Positions 60,747 through 64,000 of a DNA stretch of 64,000 nucleotides are shown here, one piece after another; position 1 is the first letter of the stretch, and each line of letters opens with the position of its first letter. The notes under the pieces are model-generated. The model had not been told where the DNA came from. It worked only from the letters and a program-made list of their open reading frames with translations, and searched no databases. The position numbers and the translations under genes were made by a program. The stretch comes from CAYSAD01 sp964428955 (GTDB lineage: Bacteria; Patescibacteriota; Saccharimonadia; Saccharimonadales; Saccharimonadaceae), in the NCBI GenBank assembly GCA_964428955.1, contig CAYSAD010000004.1, forward strand, positions 53,995-117,994. Direction: 5' to 3'.

Positions 60747-63278
60747 ATGGACGACAATACTATTGATGTAAACGATACGCCACTCGAGAGTGAACTTACT
60801 AGTCCACAGACACATTCGCGGGTAGTAGAGAACCTTTCCGTTGAAAATGTGATGGAAGACAGCTATCTGCGTTACTCGATGAGCGTCATTATCGATCGCG
60901 CATTGCCTGATGTTCGTGATGGCATGAAACCAGTTCACCGTCGTATTTTATACAGCATGGGTGAGCAAAACTTGCGTCCAGGAGGCCGTTTCCTCAAGAG
61001 CGCTCGTATCGTTGGTGACGTTATGGGTAAGTATCATCCACACGGTGACAGTTCGATTTACTTTTCAATGGTCCGTCTGGCTCAAGATTGGGTAATGCGT
61101 TATCCACTAGTAAACGGACAGGGTAACTTCGGTTCGATGGATGGTGATCCTCCAGCCGCCAACCGTTATACGGAAGCCCGTTTAGGGCGAGCTGGTAATG
61201 AGTTGCTGACCGATCTTGATAAAGACACGGTTGATTTTCGCGACAACTATGATGGTCAAGAACGAGAGCCATCGGTTCTACCGGCGAAACTACCAAACCT
61301 GCTACTAAATGGGCAGATCGGTATCGCCGTTGGTATGGCCACAAGCATTCCGCCTCATAACCTCGGTGAATTGGTTGACGCCACAATAGAATTAATAGAT
61401 AACCCCGAAGCAAATCTTGATGATTTATTGAAACACGTTAAGGGGCCTGACTTTCCAACTGGCGCTATTGTTTATGGTGGCGCCCCGATGAAACAGGCCT
61501 ACCAAACGGGTCGGGGTAGTGTAATGGTTCGAGCCGTCACTGAGATTGAAGAGACGAAAAAAGGTCGTAGTCAAATTGTCATCACCGAAATTCCATATGG
61601 TGTAAATAAAGCTACACTTATTGAAAAGATAGCTGAACTTCATAAGGATAAAAAGGTTTTGATTAGTGATCTGCGCGACGAGAGTGCCCGTGGCAAAGTC
61701 AGGGTCGTAGTCGAGCTCCGTAAAGATGCTTATCCTAAGAAAATTTTGAACCAATTATTCAAGTTAACAGCATTACAAACGAGTTTTCATTACAACATGC
61801 TGGCATTGATAGATGGTATTCAGCCAAAAATTCTTGGCCTTCAAGAGATTCTTGATGAATTCGTCAAACACCGCCAAGTAGTCGTTCGTCGCCGAACCGA
61901 ATTTGAGCTCAAGGCTGCTAAAGCCAGAGCGCATATTTTGGAAGGCTATAAAATCGCTCTCGATCACATCGATGAAGTCATTAAGGTGATCCGAGCTAGC
62001 AAGACCAGTGAAGAGGCGGAAGCTAACTTGGTAAAAATGTTCAAATTGAGCGAAATCCAAGCCAAAGCGATTCTCGCGATGCAATTGCGTCGATTGACTG
62101 GACTGGAACGCGAAGCCATTGAGAATGAACTCAAAGAACTATTGGAATTGATTGGTAAACTTGAAGCTATTCTGGCTAGTCAGCAAGAAATCCTGAAAAT
62201 CGTCAAAACCGAACTGCTTGAAATGAAAGAAAAGTACGGTGATGACCGTCGTTCACAAATTATCAACTACGAACTTGGCAAATTCAGCGATGAAGAGTTG
62301 ATTCCCGAAGAAGACTCGGTAATTCTGTTGACCGGTGAAAATTATATCAAACGAACGCTCGTCAGTGAATATCGACGCCAGCATCGTGGCGGTAAAGGTA
62401 AGCGCGGCATGACGACCAAGGAGGAGGATATGATCCAACAACTGGTTGCCGCCAGCACACACGATTACCTACTGTTCTTTACCAATAAGGGCCGAGTTTT
62501 CCGTCTTAAAGCATACGAAGTGCCAGCAGCCAGTTTGGCGGCTCGCGGTGTGGCAGCAGTCAACTTGCTGCAGATGCAACCAGAAGAGAAAATTACTTCT
62601 ATCATCAAGCACGAGAAGGATGCCAACGACGATGGCTATCTATTCATGACGACGGCTAAGGGTACGATTAAGAAAACACCATTTAAAGATTACGCCAACA
62701 TTCGCACCAATGGCTTGATTGCTATTAAACTCGACGACGGCGATGAATTGCGTTGGATTCAGAAAACTGCAGGCAATGATGACGCCATCATTTCGACCTC
62801 AGCCGGTCAGGCGATTCGCTTTGGTGAGAAAGATGCCCGTCCGATGGGCCGTTCAGCTAGAGGCGTCCGTGGTGTAAGGTTACGACCGAACGACTGGGTC
62901 GTTGGTATGGATATTGTCGATGATGATCGTAAGTTGCTCGTCATTAGCGAAAAAGGCTACGGCAAGATTACCAAAGTGTCGCACTTCACTTCACATAAAC
63001 GTGGTGGTGTCGGTATCAAAGCGGCAGTCGTGACAGCCAAGACTGGTCCAATTATCGCCGTCCGAACTCTCGATGACGAAGTCGACGAAGTCTTGCTGAT
63101 TTCAAAGAAAGGCCAAGCGATCCGGGTCGGTCTTAAAGATATTCCGACGCTCGGTCGTACGACCCAAGGTGTTCGAATTATGAAGTTGAATGGGGATGAT
63201 ACCGTCTCGTCGGTGGGATTGATGACTGCCGAAAAGATTGATGACGAAGTTGCCGAAGTCGTCGGTGGGGAGTCGTAA
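60747..63278 (+). CDS. gyrA: DNA gyrase subunit A
   Basis: GyrA cuts and rejoins the DNA strand passed by gyrase. The 843 residues start with the breakage-reunion domain: RALPDVRDGMKPVHRRILY, HPHGDSSIY (part of the quinolone region) and the catalytic Tyr in AANRYTEARLGR at about residue 140. Six C-terminal beta-pinwheel blades follow, and the GyrA box appears as QHRGGKGKRGM at about residues 545-555, which supports gyrase over topoisomerase IV. A DUF212 gene starts 2 nt after its stop. Confidence 0.97.
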   Translation: MDDNTIDVNDTPLESELTSPQTHSRVVENLSVENVMEDSYLRYSMSVIIDRALPDVRDGMKPVHRRILYSMGEQNLRPGGRFLKSARIVGDVMGKYHPHGDSSIYFSMVRLAQDWVMRYPLVNGQGNFGSMDGDPPAANRYTEARLGRAGNELLTDLDKDTVDFRDNYDGQEREPSVLPAKLPNLLLNGQIGIAVGMATSIPPHNLGELVDATIELIDNPEANLDDLLKHVKGPDFPTGAIVYGGAPMKQAYQTGRGSVMVRAVTEIEETKKGRSQIVITEIPYGVNKATLIEKIAELHKDKKVLISDLRDESARGKVRVVVELRKDAYPKKILNQLFKLTALQTSFHYNMLALIDGIQPKILGLQEILDEFVKHRQVVVRRRTEFELKAAKARAHILEGYKIALDHIDEVIKVIRASKTSEEAEANLVKMFKLSEIQAKAILAMQLRRLTGLEREAIENELKELLELIGKLEAILASQQEILKIVKTELLEMKEKYGDDRRSQIINYELGKFSDEELIPEEDSVILLTGENYIKRTLVSEYRRQHRGGKGKRGMTTKEEDMIQQLVAASTHDYLLFFTNKGRVFRLKAYEVPAASLAARGVAAVNLLQMQPEEKITSIIKHEKDANDDGYLFMTTAKGTIKKTPFKDYANIRTNGLIAIKLDDGDELRWIQKTAGNDDAIISTSAGQAIRFGEKDARPMGRSARGVRGVRLRPNDWVVGMDIVDDDRKLLVISEKGYGKITKVSHFTSHKRGGVGIKAAVVTAKTGPIIAVRTLDDEVDEVLLISKKGQAIRVGLKDIPTLGRTTQGVRIMKLNGDDTVSSVGLMTAEKIDDEVAEVVGGES

Positions 63279-63280
63279 CC

Positions 63281-63706
63281 ATGATCTCGCCGTACCTGAT
63301 TGCAATCGTTGTCGGCTGGCTGGTTGCACAGGGTGTAAAGTACTTGATCGTGGTGGCGAAGACCAGAGATATTGGCAACTTTCGTCAATTATATCTGTCG
63401 GGTAATATGCCCAGTGCCCATACTTCGACAGCTATCGCCTTAGTAACGGTCATCGCGCTCAAGGACGGTATTGACTCAGGGTTATTCGGCTTAGCGGCAC
63501 TGTTTAGCGCCATCGTGGCCTACGATGCTGTGATGGTTCGACGCTCGGTCGGCGAGCAAGGTGAAGCATTACAGAAGCTTATTAGATTGACCGATAAAAA
63601 GGGTGTCTTGCCACGCGCTGCTAGAGGTCATAGTCCAATCGAAGTGCTGATTGGTGCGTTGATTGGTGCGATTGTCGGCATCATTGTATTTTCCGCTACA
63701 AGCTAG
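63281..63706 (+). CDS. Divergent PAP2/DUF212 family membrane protein
   Basis: This 141-residue protein has about four membrane helices and the phosphatase-like motifs KxxR-type (VMVRRSVGEQ), PSAHTS (residues 44-49) and a late His (ARGHSPIEV). These correspond to the acid phosphatase/vanadium haloperoxidase signature seen in DUF212. It may remove phosphate from a lipid carrier, but activity has not been shown for this divergent group as far as I know. It ends the gyrB-gyrA unit. Start ATG lies 2 nt after gyrA. Confidence 0.85.
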   Translation: MISPYLIAIVVGWLVAQGVKYLIVVAKTRDIGNFRQLYLSGNMPSAHTSTAIALVTVIALKDGIDSGLFGLAALFSAIVAYDAVMVRRSVGEQGEALQKLIRLTDKKGVLPRAARGHSPIEVLIGALIGAIVGIIVFSATS

Positions 63707-63719
63707 TAGAAATTATCAC

Positions 63720-63748
63720 TTGCGTCAGAGATAAATATGACGTATGAT
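63720..63748 (+). promoter_or_regulatory. Probable rRNA operon promoter
   Basis: TTGCGT, a 17-nt spacer and TATGAT. Predicted start near 63,755, giving an rRNA leader of about 190 nt. Confidence 0.6.
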
Positions 63749-63807
63749 GGATAACAGTCTGGTCGCCGGAAGGTGGTAAGCAACTGTGGAGTTGAACAGA
63801 TGAAACG

Positions 63808-63823
63808 AACATTAACAATTTAG
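63808..63823 (+). repeat. boxA-like 16-nt repeat, copy 2, in rRNA leader
   Basis: AACATTAACAATTTAG in the 16S leader, as expected for a NusB/S10 antitermination site. Identical to 52081-52096. A hairpin GAAATTTG-TTTT-CAAATTTC follows at 63838-63857. Confidence 0.7.
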
Positions 63824-63921
63824 TTGTGCAATATAAAGAAATTTGTTTTCAAATTTCAATGTATGTCGCAGACAGATAGTAATATCTGGTGCGATATATC
63901 ATCGTCAGTCTATTTTTATAG

Positions 63922-63946
63922 ACGTCACTAGCAATAGTGACATCTT

Positions 63947-63947
<1 letters not shown>
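63922..63947 (+). other. Terminator-like hairpin just before 16S rRNA
   Basis: GTCACTA-GCAA-TAGTGAC (7-bp perfect, flanked by GA/TC) is followed by ATCTTTTTA, directly before the 16S 5' end. It looks like an intrinsic terminator that the boxA complex could suppress, or a processing stem. Confidence 0.5.

Positions 63948-64000
<53 letters not shown>

Overview
The window looks like the chromosome of a small-genome bacterium of the Candidate Phyla Radiation (Patescibacteria), most likely Candidatus Saccharibacteria. This is an inference: the 16S gene is only just entered at the right edge and no database was available. Supporting signs are the gene mix (RNase J next to PNPase, a large type IV pilus locus, wall-anchored surface proteins, almost no biosynthesis), short intergenic gaps, promoters of the type TGN-TATAAT placed 6 to 10 nt before start codons (leaderless or nearly leaderless mRNAs), and use of TGA as a stop, which argues against the recoded SR1/Gracilibacteria.

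Layout. 0-3.2 kb: 3' part of pnp, a P-loop kinase, an unusual family 4 type uracil-DNA glycosylase. 3.2-8.3 kb: RNase J, a SemiSWEET transporter with a palindrome in its promoter, ftsK. 8.3-15.2 kb: a surface protein, rpsF-ssb-rpsR-efp-tlyA, a membrane glycosyltransferase with a tiny LPATG protein, ychF. 15.3-30.3 kb: two exported proteins, then a type IV pilus locus (pilM, pilN, pilO, a small membrane protein, pilB, pilT, pilC, major pilin, pilD, three minor pilins, a PilX-like protein). 30.3-38.8 kb: xerC/D, ndk, three tRNAs, envelope genes, sodA/B, a processive glycosyltransferase, nrdR, a 43-residue orphan gene, mscS, mpg. 38.9-44.4 kb: tRNA-Val, a T-box leader with thrS, nucleotide and tRNA modification genes, rpmB. 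44.5-50.7 kb: Nudix/HD/protease genes, a candidate structured RNA, a Nudix-RNase HI fusion, rnpB, the infC-rpmI-rplT operon (infC appears to start at ATC), comM. 50.7-52.5 kb: tmRNA followed by 1.3 kb without protein genes that contains a strongly structured RNA candidate. 52.5-58.7 kb: membrane proteins, a large TraG/VirD4/HerA-like ATPase and an LPTTG surface protein. 58.7-64 kb: gyrB, gyrA, a DUF212 phosphatase-like protein, the rRNA leader and the first bases of 16S rRNA.

The most interesting signal is the RNA candidate at about 52,051-52,475. It has a promoter, many perfect stems, a U-run terminator, no credible reading frame, and a 16-nt segment near its 5' end that is identical to a boxA-like segment in the 16S rRNA leader at 63,808-63,823. 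This suggests a long, antiterminated structural RNA. Other notable points are a T-box whose bulge matches the discriminator of the tRNA-Thr(CGU) encoded in the same window, a second RNA candidate at 46,579-46,721, and several enzymes that lack residues usually conserved in their families.
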